The notes beneath the pieces are model-generated. The model was not told the DNA's origin and searched no databases. It worked only from the letters and a program-made list of their open reading frames with translations. The position numbers and the translations under genes were made by a program. A stretch of 64,000 bases of DNA from Streptomyces cellostaticus (GTDB lineage Bacteria > Actinomycetota > Actinomycetes > Streptomycetales > Streptomycetaceae). The DNA is taken from assembly GCF_023630175.1 (NCBI RefSeq), contig NZ_JALLIN010000010.1, forward strand, positions 100,665 through 164,664, written 5' to 3'. This document shows positions 1-12,429 of this stretch, in pieces; the stretch's first letter is position 1; the number at the start of each line of letters is the position of its first letter.

Positions 1-1114
<1,114 letters not shown>

Positions 1115-1151
1115 CGACACCTCGGCAATCGAGAAAACGCAAGACGTGCTT

Positions 1152-1212
1152 ACGGCCCTGGTTGGGCCGTGCAGAGGATTCACCTCGTTCAGGGGGGAGT
1201 CCCCATCCCCCC
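1152..1212 (+). other. intercistronic hairpins between atpH and atpA
   Basis: Two inverted repeats lie in the atpH-atpA spacer. One has arms ACGGCCC (1152-1158) and GGGCCGT (1164-1170). The other has arms GGGGGGA (1192-1198) and TCCCCCC (1206-1212). Neither is followed by a T-run, so they look more like processing or stability structures than terminators. They may help set the different amounts of F0/delta and F1 alpha, which is inference. Confidence 0.45.
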
Positions 1213-1254
1213 AAAGTGAAACTTCGGGCCCAACAAGGAGAGCAGGGAACCCAG

Positions 1255-2847
1255 ATGGCGGAGCTCACGATCCGGCCGGAGGAGATCCGGGACGCACTGG
1301 AGAACTTCGTCCAGTCGTACAAGCCGGACGCGGCCTCGCGCGAGGAGGTCGGTACGGTCACCGTCGCCGGCGACGGCATCGCCAAGATCGAGGGCCTGCC
1401 CTCGGCCATGGCGAACGAGCTGCTGAAGTTCGAGGACGGCTCCCTCGGTCTCGCGCTGAACCTGGAAGAGCGCGAGATCGGTGCCGTCGTACTCGGTGAG
1501 TTCAGCGGTATCGAGGAGGGACAGCCGGTGCGCCGCACCGGTGAGGTCCTCTCCGTCGCGGTCGGCGAGGGCTACCTCGGCCGCGTCGTCGACCCGCTCG
1601 GCAACCCGATCGACGGCCTCGGCGAGATCGAGACGTCCGGCCGCCGCGCCCTCGAGCTGCAGGCGCCCACGGTCATGCAGCGCAAGTCGGTGCACGAGCC
1701 GATGGAGACCGGCTACAAGGCCGTCGACGCGATGACCCCGATCGGCCGTGGTCAGCGTCAGCTGGTCATCGGTGACCGCCAGACCGGCAAGACCGCCCTG
1801 GCCGTCGACACGATCATCAACCAGCGCGACAACTGGCGCTCGGGCGACCCGAAGAAGCAGGTCCGCTGCATCTACGTCGCCATCGGCCAGAAGGGCTCCA
1901 CCATCGCCGGCGTGCGCCGCGCGCTGGAGGAGAACGGCGCCCTGGAGTACACGACCATCGTCGCCGCCCCGGCGTCCGACCCGGCCGGCTTCAAGTACCT
2001 GGCGCCGTACACCGGTTCGGCCATCGGTCAGCAGTGGATGTACGAGGGCAAGCACGTCCTGATCATCTTCGACGACCTGTCGAAGCAGGCCGACGCCTAC
2101 CGCGCCGTGTCGCTGCTGCTGCGCCGCCCGCCGGGCCGTGAGGCCTACCCGGGTGACGTCTTCTACCTGCACTCCCGGCTGCTGGAGCGCTGCGCCAAGC
2201 TCTCCGACGAGATGGGCGCCGGCTCGATGACCGGTCTTCCGATCGTCGAGACCAAGGCCAACGACGTGTCGGCGTTCATCCCGACCAACGTCATCTCCAT
2301 CACCGACGGCCAGTGCTTCCTGGAGTCGGACCTGTTCAACGCCGGTCAGCGTCCCGCGCTGAACGTCGGTATCTCCGTCTCCCGAGTCGGTGGTTCCGCG
2401 CAGCACAAGGCGATGCGCCAGGTCTCCGGCCGCCTGCGTGTGGACCTCGCCCAGTTCCGTGAGCTCGAGGCGTTCGCCGCCTTCGGCTCCGACCTGGACG
2501 CGGCCTCGAAGGCCCAGCTCGAGCGCGGTCAGCGCATGGTCGAGCTGCTGAAGCAGGACCAGTACCAGCCGATGTCGACCGAGGACCAGGTCATCTCCGT
2601 CTGGGCCGGCACCAACGGCCGCATGGACGACGTCCCGGTCGCCGACATCCGCCGCTTCGAGCGCGAGCTGCTGGACTACCTGCACCGCAAGGAGTCGGGC
2701 CTGCTCACCTCCATCCGTGAGGGCGCCAAGATGTCGAGCGACACGATCCAGGCGATCGACGACGCCGTCGCGGAGTTCAAGAAGCAGTTCGAGACCTCGG
2801 ACGGCAAGCTGCTCGGCGAGGACACTCCTGCCGCTGCCGCCAAGTGA
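1255..2847 (+). CDS. atpA: ATP synthase F1 subunit alpha
   Basis: This 530-residue protein is the non-catalytic nucleotide-binding F1 alpha subunit, which alternates with beta in the hexamer. The P-loop [10 protein letters not shown] lies near residues 171-180, and the alpha-type region [20 protein letters not shown] follows. I chose the ATG at 1255 ([11 protein letters not shown]) rather than the longer upstream in-frame start. It matches the usual alpha N-terminus, is preceded by AAGGAG at 1235-1240, and avoids reading through the intercistronic hairpins. It is followed by atpG after 21 nt. Confidence 0.97.
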   Translation: MAELTIRPEEIRDALENFVQSYKPDAASREEVGTVTVAGDGIAKIEGLPSAMANELLKFEDGSLGLALNLEEREIGAVVLGEFSGIEEGQPVRRTGEVLSVAVGEGYLGRVVDPLGNPIDGLGEIETSGRRALELQAPTVMQRKSVHEPMETGYKAVDAMTPIGRGQRQLVIGDRQTGKTALAVDTIINQRDNWRSGDPKKQVRCIYVAIGQKGSTIAGVRRALEENGALEYTTIVAAPASDPAGFKYLAPYTGSAIGQQWMYEGKHVLIIFDDLSKQADAYRAVSLLLRRPPGREAYPGDVFYLHSRLLERCAKLSDEMGAGSMTGLPIVETKANDVSAFIPTNVISITDGQCFLESDLFNAGQRPALNVGISVSRVGGSAQHKAMRQVSGRLRVDLAQFRELEAFAAFGSDLDAASKAQLERGQRMVELLKQDQYQPMSTEDQVISVWAGTNGRMDDVPVADIRRFERELLDYLHRKESGLLTSIREGAKMSSDTIQAIDDAVAEFKKQFETSDGKLLGEDTPAAAAK

Positions 2848-2868
2848 CGTAAGGAAGGGACCTGACTC

Positions 2869-3786
2869 ATGGGAGCCCAGCTCCGGGTCTACAAGCGTCG
2901 CATCCGATCCGTCAGCGCGACCAAGAAGATCACCAAGGCGATGGAGATGATCGCCGCCTCGCGCGTCGTCAAGGCGCAGCGCAAGGTGGCGGCCTCCACG
3001 CCGTACGCGACCGAGCTGACGCGTGCGGTCACGGCGGTCGGTACGGGTTCGAACACCAGGCACCCGCTCACCACGGAGGCGGAGAACCCGGCCCGCGCCG
3101 CGGTTCTGCTCCTCACGAGCGACCGCGGTCTGGCCGGCGCCTTCAACTCCAACGCCATCAAGGCGGCGGAGCAGCTCACCGAGCGCCTGGAGCGCGAGGG
3201 CAGGCAGGTCGACACGTACATCGTCGGCCGCCGGGGTGTCGCCCACTACAACTTCCGTGAGCGCAAGGTCGCGGAGTCGTTCACGGGCTTCACCGACGAG
3301 CCGTCGTACGCGGACGCCAAGAAGGTCGCGGCGCCCCTGATCGAGGCCATCGAGAAGGAGACGGCGGACGGCGGCGTGGACGAGCTCCACATCGTCTACA
3401 CCGAGTTCGTCTCGATGATGACGCAGACCGCGCTCGACGCCAGGCTGCTGCCGCTGCGTCTCGAAGAGGTCGCGGAGGAGGCCGTCCCCAAGGGCGAGAT
3501 CCTGCCGCTGTACGACTTCGAGCCGTCGGCGGAGGACGTCCTCGACGCCCTGCTGCCGCGCTACGTGGAGAGCCGGATCTACAACGCGCTGCTCCAGTCG
3601 GCCGCTTCGAAGCACGCCGCCACGCGGCGCGCGATGAAGTCGGCCACCGACAACGCGGGCGAGCTGATCAACACGCTCTCCCGTCTTGCCAACGCGGCCC
3701 GCCAGGCCGAAATCACCCAGGAAATCAGCGAGATCGTCGGTGGCGCGAGCGCCCTGGCCGACGCGACCGCGGGGAGTGACCGATAA
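2869..3786 (+). CDS. atpG: ATP synthase F1 subunit gamma
   Basis: This 305-residue protein is the rotating central shaft of F1. The N-terminus ([20 protein letters not shown]) and the C-terminal helix ([19 protein letters not shown]) are the two conserved coiled-coil segments that run through the alpha/beta hexamer. The length fits the actinobacterial form. Its stop is directly followed by the atpD ATG (3787), so the two are translationally coupled. The preceding AAGGAAGGGA is a good ribosome-binding site. Confidence 0.97.
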   Translation: MGAQLRVYKRRIRSVSATKKITKAMEMIAASRVVKAQRKVAASTPYATELTRAVTAVGTGSNTRHPLTTEAENPARAAVLLLTSDRGLAGAFNSNAIKAAEQLTERLEREGRQVDTYIVGRRGVAHYNFRERKVAESFTGFTDEPSYADAKKVAAPLIEAIEKETADGGVDELHIVYTEFVSMMTQTALDARLLPLRLEEVAEEAVPKGEILPLYDFEPSAEDVLDALLPRYVESRIYNALLQSAASKHAATRRAMKSATDNAGELINTLSRLANAARQAEITQEISEIVGGASALADATAGSDR

Positions 3787-5223
<1,437 letters not shown>

Positions 5224-5238
5224 GCCCCGTGCTCTCGG

Positions 5239-5267
5239 TGAGGGGGCGGGCGCGTCCCGCCCCCTCA
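5239..5267 (+). terminator. hairpin between atpD and atpC
   Basis: The arms TGAGGGGGCGGG (5239-5250) and CCCGCCCCCTCA (5256-5267) are a perfect 12-bp inverted repeat with a 5-nt loop. There is no T-run, which is common for high-G+C terminators. Because atpC follows 68 nt later on the same strand, the hairpin probably acts as a partial terminator or RNA-processing stop that lowers epsilon relative to beta. Confidence 0.6.
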
Positions 5268-5334
5268 TCCACGCCCTCTAGAATTGACCCCAACACCCGG
5301 CACCCCCGCCGGGTGGTGACCCGAGGAGCCACCC

Positions 5335-5712
5335 TTGGCTGCTGAGCTGCACGTCGAGCTGGTCGCCGCCGACCGCCAGGTCTGGTCCGGCGAGGCCACC
5401 CTGGTCGTCGCGCGCACCACGTCCGGCGACATCGGCGTCATGCCCGGTCACCAGCCGCTGCTCGGTGTGCTGGAGTCGGGCCCGGTGACCATCCGTACGA
5501 GTGATGGTGGAACGGTCGTCGCCGCGGTGCACGGCGGTTTCGTCTCGTTCGCGGACAACAAGCTGTCGCTGCTGGCCGAGATCGCCGAGCTGTCGGACGA
5601 GATCGATGTCCAGCGCACGGAGCGCGAGCTCGAGCGCGCGAAGGCGGAGGACGACGCGGAGGCACAGCGCCGCGCCGACGTCCGTCTGCGGGCGGCGACG
5701 GCGGCGCGTTGA
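5335..5712 (+). CDS. atpC: ATP synthase F1 subunit epsilon
   Basis: This 125-residue protein is the epsilon subunit, which attaches gamma to the c-ring and can inhibit ATP hydrolysis. The start is TTG at 5335 (reads AAELHVELVAADRQVWSG), preceded by GAGGAG at 5322-5327. The N-terminal beta-sandwich motif GDIGVMPGHQPLLGVLESG is clear, and the C-terminal helical hairpin is rich in Arg, Glu and Ala. It is the last gene of the operon and is followed by a strong hairpin. Confidence 0.95.
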   Translation: MAAELHVELVAADRQVWSGEATLVVARTTSGDIGVMPGHQPLLGVLESGPVTIRTSDGGTVVAAVHGGFVSFADNKLSLLAEIAELSDEIDVQRTERELERAKAEDDAEAQRRADVRLRAATAAR

Positions 5713-5738
5713 TCCAGCGCGCGGTGTGATGACGTCAC

Positions 5739-5783
5739 TCAGCCGCGGTCGGTCCGGAGCAATCCGGTACCGACCGCGGCTGA
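5739..5783 (+). terminator. terminator of the atp operon
   Basis: A perfect 15-bp inverted repeat (arms TCAGCCGCGGTCGGT at 5739-5753 and ACCGACCGCGGCTGA at 5769-5783) with a 15-nt loop lies 26 nt after the atpC stop. It precedes the start of the next gene by about 80 nt. Confidence 0.75.
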
Positions 5784-5865
5784 GGCGGATGTGGGTGATT
5801 TTTCGGTTTCATTACTCAGTTGTTAGCGCAGTGACACTGTCTGGGAGACGAGGAGGTCGGTGCCG

Positions 5866-6312
5866 GTGGTCCTCGCTCTGACTGTGTGCGGGATCGTGGT
5901 CGCGCTCGTGGTGGTGGGACTGTTCCTGTTCGGGCTGCGCCGCAGACTGATCCAGCGCTCCGGCGGCACCTTCGACTGCTCGCTGCGCTGGGACGTGCCC
6001 GAGAAACCGGACGTGGGCGGCAAGGGCTGGAGCTACGGTGTCGCCCGCTACAGCGGCGACCGGATCGAGTGGTACCGGGTCTTCTCCTACGGCCTGCGCC
6101 CGCGCCGTGTCCTGGAGCGCGCCGCCATCGAGGTGGCCGGCCGCCGGCTGCCGGAGGGCGAGGAGGAGCTGGCCCTGCTCTCCGACGCGGTGATCCTCGC
6201 CTGCACCCACCGCGGCACGCGCCTGGAACTGGCGATGAGCGAGGACGCGCTGACCGGGTTCCTCGCGTGGCTGGAAGCGGCCCCGCCCGGTCAGCGAGTG
6301 AACGTGGCGTAG
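5866..6312 (+). CDS. DUF2550 family single-pass membrane protein
   Basis: This 148-residue protein has one N-terminal transmembrane helix (VLALTVCGIVVALVVVGLFL) followed by a basic stop-transfer segment and a cytoplasmic domain with the DUF2550 pattern (GTFDCSLRWDVPE, GWSYGVARYSGDRIEWYRVFS). DUF2550 is an actinobacterial family of unknown function, commonly placed right after the atp operon. I prefer the GTG at 5866: the AGGAGG at 5851-5856 is 9 nt upstream of it but only 3 nt from the alternative GTG at 5860. Confidence 0.85.
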   Translation: MVLALTVCGIVVALVVVGLFLFGLRRRLIQRSGGTFDCSLRWDVPEKPDVGGKGWSYGVARYSGDRIEWYRVFSYGLRPRRVLERAAIEVAGRRLPEGEEELALLSDAVILACTHRGTRLELAMSEDALTGFLAWLEAAPPGQRVNVA

Positions 6313-6330
6313 TCGCACCCACCCGACGAG

Positions 6331-6365
6331 CCGACGCCCCCCGGATGAGGTCCGGGGGGCGTCGG
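6331..6365. terminator. bidirectional terminator between DUF2550 gene and chitinase
   Basis: A perfect 15-bp stem (arms CCGACGCCCCCCGGA at 6331-6345 and TCCGGGGGGCGTCGG at 6351-6365, loop TGAGG) lies between two convergent genes, 18 nt after one stop and 17 nt before the other. Confidence 0.8.
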
Positions 6366-6381
6366 CGTCGCGCGAGTGGGT

Positions 6382-8202
<1,821 letters not shown>

Positions 8203-8268
8203 GCTGCGCCTCCCTCTTCGTTGGGGGTGTCAGGGGCATGACTGAGCCTTCACGCCCACGGTGCCGCG

Positions 8269-8311
8269 AGAATAGAAAGGTCTGGACCACATGGTCAATA
8301 GGTCTGGACCA
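8269..8311 (-). promoter_or_regulatory. chitinase promoter with two 12-bp direct repeats (DasR-type operator)
   Basis: On the minus strand, TGGTCCAGACCT occurs twice (8311-8300 and 8289-8278), exactly 22 bp apart. TTGACC (8298-8293) lies between the copies as a -35, and TATTCT (8274-8269) is a -10 after an 18-bp spacer. This 12-bp repeat flanking the -35 is the known arrangement of streptomycete chitinase promoters, which give chitin induction and glucose repression. It also resembles the 16-bp DasR site (ACTGGTCTAGACCACT). Confidence 0.85.
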
Positions 8312-8427
8312 CTTGTCTCAGGCTTCGCTTGATCCCCAACTCCGCCGCCGCTAGGGCGGCTTGTGCCCCGCAGCGCGGCTCGGGCCGCCCCGGGCCACGG
8401 CTGACGTGCGCCTTCACCGTGCTCCGC

Positions 8428-8465
8428 GGGCCGCACGCGGGCCGGTCCCGGCCCACGTGCGGCCC
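8428..8465. repeat. nested GC-rich inverted repeat
   Basis: Outer arms GGGCCGCACG (8428-8437) and CGTGCGGCCC (8456-8465) enclose inner arms GGGCCGG (8439-8445) and CCGGCCC (8448-8454). It lies in the gene-free stretch 8321-8581 between the chitinase promoter and the MITE-like element. I see no coding signal around it. Confidence 0.6.
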
Positions 8466-8520
8466 CCGTCGTCGTGGCGCGCCCGGCGCCGAGCCGACCG
8501 GCGGGGCCCGCAACGCCCAC

Positions 8521-8555
8521 GGCCCGCGATCTTCCACGGTGGAAGGTCGCGGGCC
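8521..8555. terminator. strong hairpin, likely terminator for leftward transcription
   Basis: The arms 8521-8536 and 8540-8555 form a 16-bp stem with a single G-U wobble and a 3-nt loop (CGG). It lies downstream of the leftward cobalamin adenosyltransferase gene, beyond the inserted repeat element. It could be the original terminator of that gene, displaced by the insertion. Confidence 0.55.
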
Positions 8556-8581
8556 GCCGGAGCCTCGCCGGAACGGGTTCG

Positions 8582-8749
8582 CTAGTGCTGTGACCGGAAG
8601 GGTCTGCCGGAAAGCTCGCGGCGTCCGGTGCGGCGCATCGCAAGGCGGAGCATCGTACGCGTACCGGACGTACTCGGGTGATGCGACAACGCGGCGAGGT
8701 GCCGTGCCGGGCGTCGCGAGCCGGTGAACCCTTCCGGTCGCAGCGCTAG
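8582..8749. mobile_element. MITE-like element, copy 1, bounded by CTAG
   Basis: This non-coding element of about 168 bp begins with CTAG (8582-8585) and ends with CTAG (8746-8749). Immediately inside are terminal inverted repeats TGCTGTGACCGGAAGGGT (8586-8603) and ACCCTTCCGGTCGCAGCG (8728-8745), matching at 16 of 18 positions. A closely related copy lies at 50234-50401 and a diverged one, in inverse orientation, at 38723-38883. The 4-bp CTAG at both ends fits the YTAR target duplication made by IS5-group transposases, so this is probably a non-autonomous relative. The right-hand CTAG supplies the TAG stop codon of the neighbouring leftward gene. Confidence 0.7.
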
Positions 8750-9318
8750 CGCTCCCCGCCCGGCACCCACAGCACGTCCCCGGTCTCCGTGTTCGCCGTC
8801 CGGGCCAGGATGAACAGCAGGTCGGACAGGCGGTTGAGGTAGGTCGCGGTCAGCGGGTTCATCACCTCGCCGTGCGCCTCCAGTGCCGCCCAGGTGGAGC
8901 GCTCGGCCCGGCGGACCACCGTGCACGCCTGGTGCAGCAGGGCGGCGCCGGGGGTGCCGCCCGGGAGGATGAAGGAGCGCAGCTTCTCCAGCCGCTCGTT
9001 GAAGCGGTCGCAGTCCGCCTCCAGCCGGTCGATGTAGAACTGCTCGACCCGCAGCGGCGGGAACTCCGGGTTCTCCTGCACCGGCGTCGACAGGTCCGCG
9101 CCCACGTCGAACAGGTCGTTCTGGACACGGGTGAGGACCTCGACGATCCCCGCGTCCAGGCCCCCCAGTGCGATCGCCGTGCCGAGCACCGCGTTCGCCT
9201 CGTTGGCGTCGGCGTACGCCGAGATCCTGAGGTCCGTCTTGGCGACCCTGCTCATGTCGCCGAGGGCGGTGGTGCCCTGGTCGCCGGTCCTGGTGTAGAT
9301 GCGCGTCAGATTGACCAT
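8746..9318 (-). CDS. pduO: PduO-type ATP:cob(I)alamin adenosyltransferase
   Basis: This 190-residue enzyme transfers the 5'-deoxyadenosyl group of ATP to cob(I)alamin to make coenzyme B12. The N-terminal ATP-binding motif TRTGDQGTTALGDMSRVAKT (residues 8-27) and ISAYADANEANAVLG are diagnostic. The C-terminal LNRLSDLLFILARTAN is the helix-bundle motif at the active site. Its product would serve the B12 mutase encoded at 36956-38656, which MeaB protects. The TAG stop lies inside the CTAG border of a MITE-like element, so the original 3' flank may have been altered. Confidence 0.93.
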   Translation of the reverse strand: MVNLTRIYTRTGDQGTTALGDMSRVAKTDLRISAYADANEANAVLGTAIALGGLDAGIVEVLTRVQNDLFDVGADLSTPVQENPEFPPLRVEQFYIDRLEADCDRFNERLEKLRSFILPGGTPGAALLHQACTVVRRAERSTWAALEAHGEVMNPLTATYLNRLSDLLFILARTANTETGDVLWVPGGER

Positions 9319-9331
9319 GTGACCAGCGTAG

Positions 9332-10081
9332 TTACGCTCCGGCCGTCCGGAACACGCGTGTGCCCACCGTCACGGTCAGCGCGGCGAGGCCGACCGCGAC
9401 CAGGGCGCCGCTCAGCATGTGCGCGCTCGTGTACCGGCCGACGTAGGCGTCGCGGACCGCGTCCACCAGGTAGCGGAACGGTACGCAGTGCGAGAGCGCG
9501 TCCAGCCAGGCCGGCGCGAGCGACATCGGCAGCATCAGGCCGGACAGCAGCATCGACGGCATCGACACCGCGTTGATCAGCGGCCCGAACTCCTGCGGGG
9601 TGCGCACCTTCATCGCCAGCGCGTACGACAGCGAGGCCAGCGACACGGTGAGCAGGGCGACGAAGGCGAAGCCGATGATGATGCCCGGCAGCGGTGCGCG
9701 CAGTCCCATCACCAGCGCGGCCAGCACCAGCAGCACCGCCTGGAGGACGAAGACCGTGGCGTCCCGCAGGACCCGGCCGAGGAGCAGGGCGAGACGGCTG
9801 ACGGGGGTCACCCGCATCCGCTCCAGCACCCCCTGGGCGTTCTCCAGGATGACGCTGAAGCCCGCGAACAAGGCTCCGAAAAGGCCGAGTTGGAGCAGCA
9901 GCCCGGGCACCAGAACCTGCCAGGAGCTGCCCGAGCCGCCCAGGGGCAGGCCGGTGAGCAGCGGGCCGAAGAAGAGGAGGTACAGCAGGGGCGTCAGTAC
10001 ACCGAAGAGCAGGGCGAAACGCGAGCGCAGGGACTGACGGAGATAGCGGCCGTAGACGAGGGCCGTGTCGTGCAGGAGCAT
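9332..10081 (-). CDS. ABC-2 type exporter permease
   Basis: This 249-residue integral membrane protein has about six hydrophobic segments (for example FALLFGVLTPLLYLLFFGPLL and LVPGLLLQLGLFGALFAGFSVIL) and the ABC-2 signature around ERMRVTPVSRLALLLGRVLRD. It is the membrane half of a DrrB-like exporter. The ATPase gene lies immediately upstream on the same strand (9-nt gap). The substrate is unknown; drugs or antibiotics are typical for the family, and the divergent TetR gene fits a drug-responsive exporter. Confidence 0.88.
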   Translation of the reverse strand: MLLHDTALVYGRYLRQSLRSRFALLFGVLTPLLYLLFFGPLLTGLPLGGSGSSWQVLVPGLLLQLGLFGALFAGFSVILENAQGVLERMRVTPVSRLALLLGRVLRDATVFVLQAVLLVLAALVMGLRAPLPGIIIGFAFVALLTVSLASLSYALAMKVRTPQEFGPLINAVSMPSMLLSGLMLPMSLAPAWLDALSHCVPFRYLVDAVRDAYVGRYTSAHMLSGALVAVGLAALTVTVGTRVFRTAGA

Positions 10082-10090
10082 GCGGGCGTC

Positions 10091-10876
10091 CTATACGGCG
10101 ATCGGGGCGGCGTCCGCCGGGGCGCGGCCGCGGCCGGTGATGGCGAGGAAGGTGTCCTGGAGGGTGGCGTCGATCGAGCCGCCGTGCGCCAGCCTGAGCG
10201 CGCTCGGCGTGCCGTCGGCCGCCACGACGCCCCGGTCGACGACGACCAGGCGGTCGGCGAGGGCGTCGGCCTCGTCCAGGTGGTGGGTGGTCAGGCAGAC
10301 GGCCGTGCCGTGCCGGTCGCGCAGCTCGCGGACCAGGTCCCACAGGCCGGCGCGGCTGCCGGGGTCGAGGCCGGTCGTCGGCTCGTCCAGGAACAGCACC
10401 TTCGGTCGGTGGGTCAGCGCCATCGCGATGTCGAGACGGCGCCGCTGGCCGCCGGAGAGCGCGGCCGTCCTGCGGTCGAGCAGTCCGGTGAGGTCCAGCT
10501 CGCGGGCGAGTTCCGTGGTGCGCCGGACCGCCTCGGCCTTCGGCAGGCGGTACATCCGGGCCTGGGTGACCAGTTCCTCCCGGACGGTGATCTGCGGATC
10601 GACCCCACCGGACTGGGCGACGTAACCGGACACCCGGCGCACTCCGGCCGGGTCGGTGGCCAGGTCGTGCCCGGCGATCGTCGCCGCGCCGCCGGTGGGC
10701 TCCAGCAGGGTGGTGAGCATGCGCAGGGTGGTGGTCTTGCCCGCGCCGTTGGGTCCGAGGAGGCCGACGATCTCGCCCGCCCGGACGGTGAGGTCGACGC
10801 ACCGCACGGCCTCCACCGGACCGGCTTTCGTCTGGAATGTGCGGGCCAGGCCGGCCGCGCTGATGACTGCTGTCAT
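10091..10876 (-). CDS. ABC transporter ATP-binding protein (DrrA-like exporter)
   Basis: This 261-residue ATPase powers the neighbouring ABC-2 permease. It has Walker A GPNGAGKTT (about 41-49), the signature LSGGQRRRLDIA (about 140), Walker B VLFLDEP (about 160-166) and the H-loop TTHH. I placed the start at the ATG at 10876 (MTAVISAAGLARTF); a longer in-frame ATG at 10921 would run into the intergenic promoter region and adds non-conserved residues. It is divergent from the TetR gene at 10957. Confidence 0.9.
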   Translation of the reverse strand: MTAVISAAGLARTFQTKAGPVEAVRCVDLTVRAGEIVGLLGPNGAGKTTTLRMLTTLLEPTGGAATIAGHDLATDPAGVRRVSGYVAQSGGVDPQITVREELVTQARMYRLPKAEAVRRTTELARELDLTGLLDRRTAALSGGQRRRLDIAMALTHRPKVLFLDEPTTGLDPGSRAGLWDLVRELRDRHGTAVCLTTHHLDEADALADRLVVVDRGVVAADGTPSALRLAHGGSIDATLQDTFLAITGRGRAPADAAPIAV

Positions 10877-10944
10877 GGCGTACAGAAAAACAGAGTCCCT
10901 GAATTTTTGCAATGACCCCAAGTTTTCATCGGATCCAGCGAAGT

Positions 10945-10956
10945 TAGGATGCGGGC
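10945..10956 (+). promoter_or_regulatory. -10 element and probable leaderless start for tetR
   Basis: TAGGAT (10945-10950) is the streptomycete housekeeping -10 consensus. It ends 6 nt before the ATG at 10957, and there is no Shine-Dalgarno sequence. Transcription would therefore start at or next to the A of ATG. No good -35 is visible at the proper distance. The 80-bp divergent region must also hold the exporter promoter and any TetR operator, but I could not find a clear palindrome in it. Confidence 0.55.
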
Positions 10957-11598
10957 ATGGCTGAAGGGCTCAGGGAGCGGAAGAAGCGGCAGACCAGGCA
11001 GTACATCTCTGATGTCGCCACAGGACTGTTCGTCGAGCGCGGGTTCGACGCCGTGACGGTCGCGGAGATCGCCGAGGCGGCCGACGTCTCCGTCAACACC
11101 GTCTACAACTACTTCCCCGCCAAGGAGGACCTGTTCTTCGACCGCTCCGCCGGCATGGTCGACCGGCTCGCACGCTGGGTGCGCGGCCGTCCGGCCGGTG
11201 AGTCGGCGGTCGCCGCGGTGCTGCGCGAACTGCGCGAGGAGATCGAGGCCGTGTCCCCGCGGGTCGGCCTCATCCCCGGATACGCGGCGTTCATGAGGGT
11301 CATCGAGGAGGCCCCCGTCCTGCGCTCCCGGCTGTGGGGCATCGGGCAGGAGGTGCAGTCCACCCTGGAGCGCGAACTGCGCGAGGAGACCGGCGCCGCG
11401 GCCGACGACGACCTGCCGCACCTGATGGCCGGCCAGATCGCCTGGGTGCACAGTACGGCCATGGCGGCCATCGGCCGCGAGATGGTCAGGGGGCGCGATC
11501 CGCGCGACGTCTCGCGCGAGGCGCTCGCCCTCCTCGACGACATCGAGGACCTGCTGAGCGAGAAGGTGCTCGCGTACGCGGTGCGCCCCGGGCCCTGA
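10957..11598 (+). CDS. TetR family transcriptional regulator
   Basis: This is a 213-residue regulator. The N-terminal helix-turn-helix VTVAEIAEAADVSVNTVYNYF (about 27-47) is typical TetR, followed by a helical ligand-binding domain. It is divergent from the ABC exporter operon with only 80 bp between starts, so it very likely represses that exporter and itself. The inducer is unknown. The start codon appears to be used without a leader. Confidence 0.9.
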   Translation: MAEGLRERKKRQTRQYISDVATGLFVERGFDAVTVAEIAEAADVSVNTVYNYFPAKEDLFFDRSAGMVDRLARWVRGRPAGESAVAAVLRELREEIEAVSPRVGLIPGYAAFMRVIEEAPVLRSRLWGIGQEVQSTLERELREETGAAADDDLPHLMAGQIAWVHSTAMAAIGREMVRGRDPRDVSREALALLDDIEDLLSEKVLAYAVRPGP

Positions 11599-12118
11599 GC
11601 GCCGAGGGTCCTGAGCGGCCCGACGGGCTGAGCGGCCCGGGGCCGGCGGGCGGCCGCGCGTCAGCCGATGGCGATGCGCGGATGGACGGCGGGCCGGATC
11701 CATGGTGGCCGCGGATGGCGAGCGCGCGGCGCGCGGTGCCGCCGCCCTCGCCGAGTACGAGGCTGATGAGCGGGCAGTCGCGCGGTGCGCCCGCGGGTTC
11801 CGCGCTTTCCTCGGCGAATTCCGAATTCTCCTCGCCAGGCTCCGCCGCCTGCTTTCCCTCGTCCATGAACAACTCCCTCCAGCTCCGGAATCGGCCCCTT
11901 GTGGGCGATGGCGCACGACGCCCGCAAGCGAGCGGACAGACTGGGCGAAGAGATTCCGCGAGTGCCGAAGTGTCGGACTCGCGAACCTGCTTGACAGGGT
12001 GTCGTGGCTGAGCTGCCTCTCGTACCACCCGTCATTGGCTCAGCTTGCACTGGCGGTCGTGCCCCGCTGGTCGGCAGACTGTCAGCACGAACCATCGGTG
12101 CCCGGAAGGCGAGAACCC

Positions 12119-12403
12119 TTGCTCCTTGCGACTGGCAGTGTCGTCATCTTCCTGTGGCTGTTCCTCTTTGCCTGGGTCGGCCGGCGGCGGCGTAGGCACG
12201 GCGGCGGCGGAGCATCCACTGCTGAGGCGTGGGCCGAGCTCTTCCAACCGTCACAGCGACACGTGCAGCAGGAGCGGCAACGCCGACTTGTCCTCCGGGA
12301 CGACGCCGAATCCGGCGCACCCCCCAGCTCTGTTGACCTCGACTCCGGCAAGGCGGTCATCCGCCCCGTGCGGAACGCCACAAGCAGGTACGGCGCGCCG
12401 TAA
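12119..12403 (+). CDS. small membrane protein, DUF6191-like
   Basis: This is a short gene of 94 residues starting at TTG 12119, 9 nt after GGAAGG (12104-12109). One N-terminal transmembrane helix (GSVVIFLWLFLFAWVG) is followed by an arginine-rich stop-transfer and a soluble tail with QQERQRRLVLRDDAESGAPP and VDLDSGKAVIR. That tail matches the pattern I know from DUF6191-type streptomycete proteins (LVLRD...DGAPP...DLDSG). The function is unknown. The upstream part of the same open frame does not look coding, so I chose this late start. It sits in a patch with decayed genes, but this tail appears intact. Confidence 0.55.
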   Translation: MLLATGSVVIFLWLFLFAWVGRRRRRHGGGGASTAEAWAELFQPSQRHVQQERQRRLVLRDDAESGAPPSSVDLDSGKAVIRPVRNATSRYGAP

Positions 12404-12429
12404 CGGTTCGTTGCATCACCATCCGCCCG

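Noticed and set aside
11486..11866. A minus-strand frame of 126 residues (MDEGKQAAEPGEENSEF...) with a fair ribosome-binding site
   Set aside because: It overlaps the end of tetR by about 110 bp in antisense, and its C-terminal half is shadow-like. A short peptide from the first half cannot be excluded, but I have no family match.
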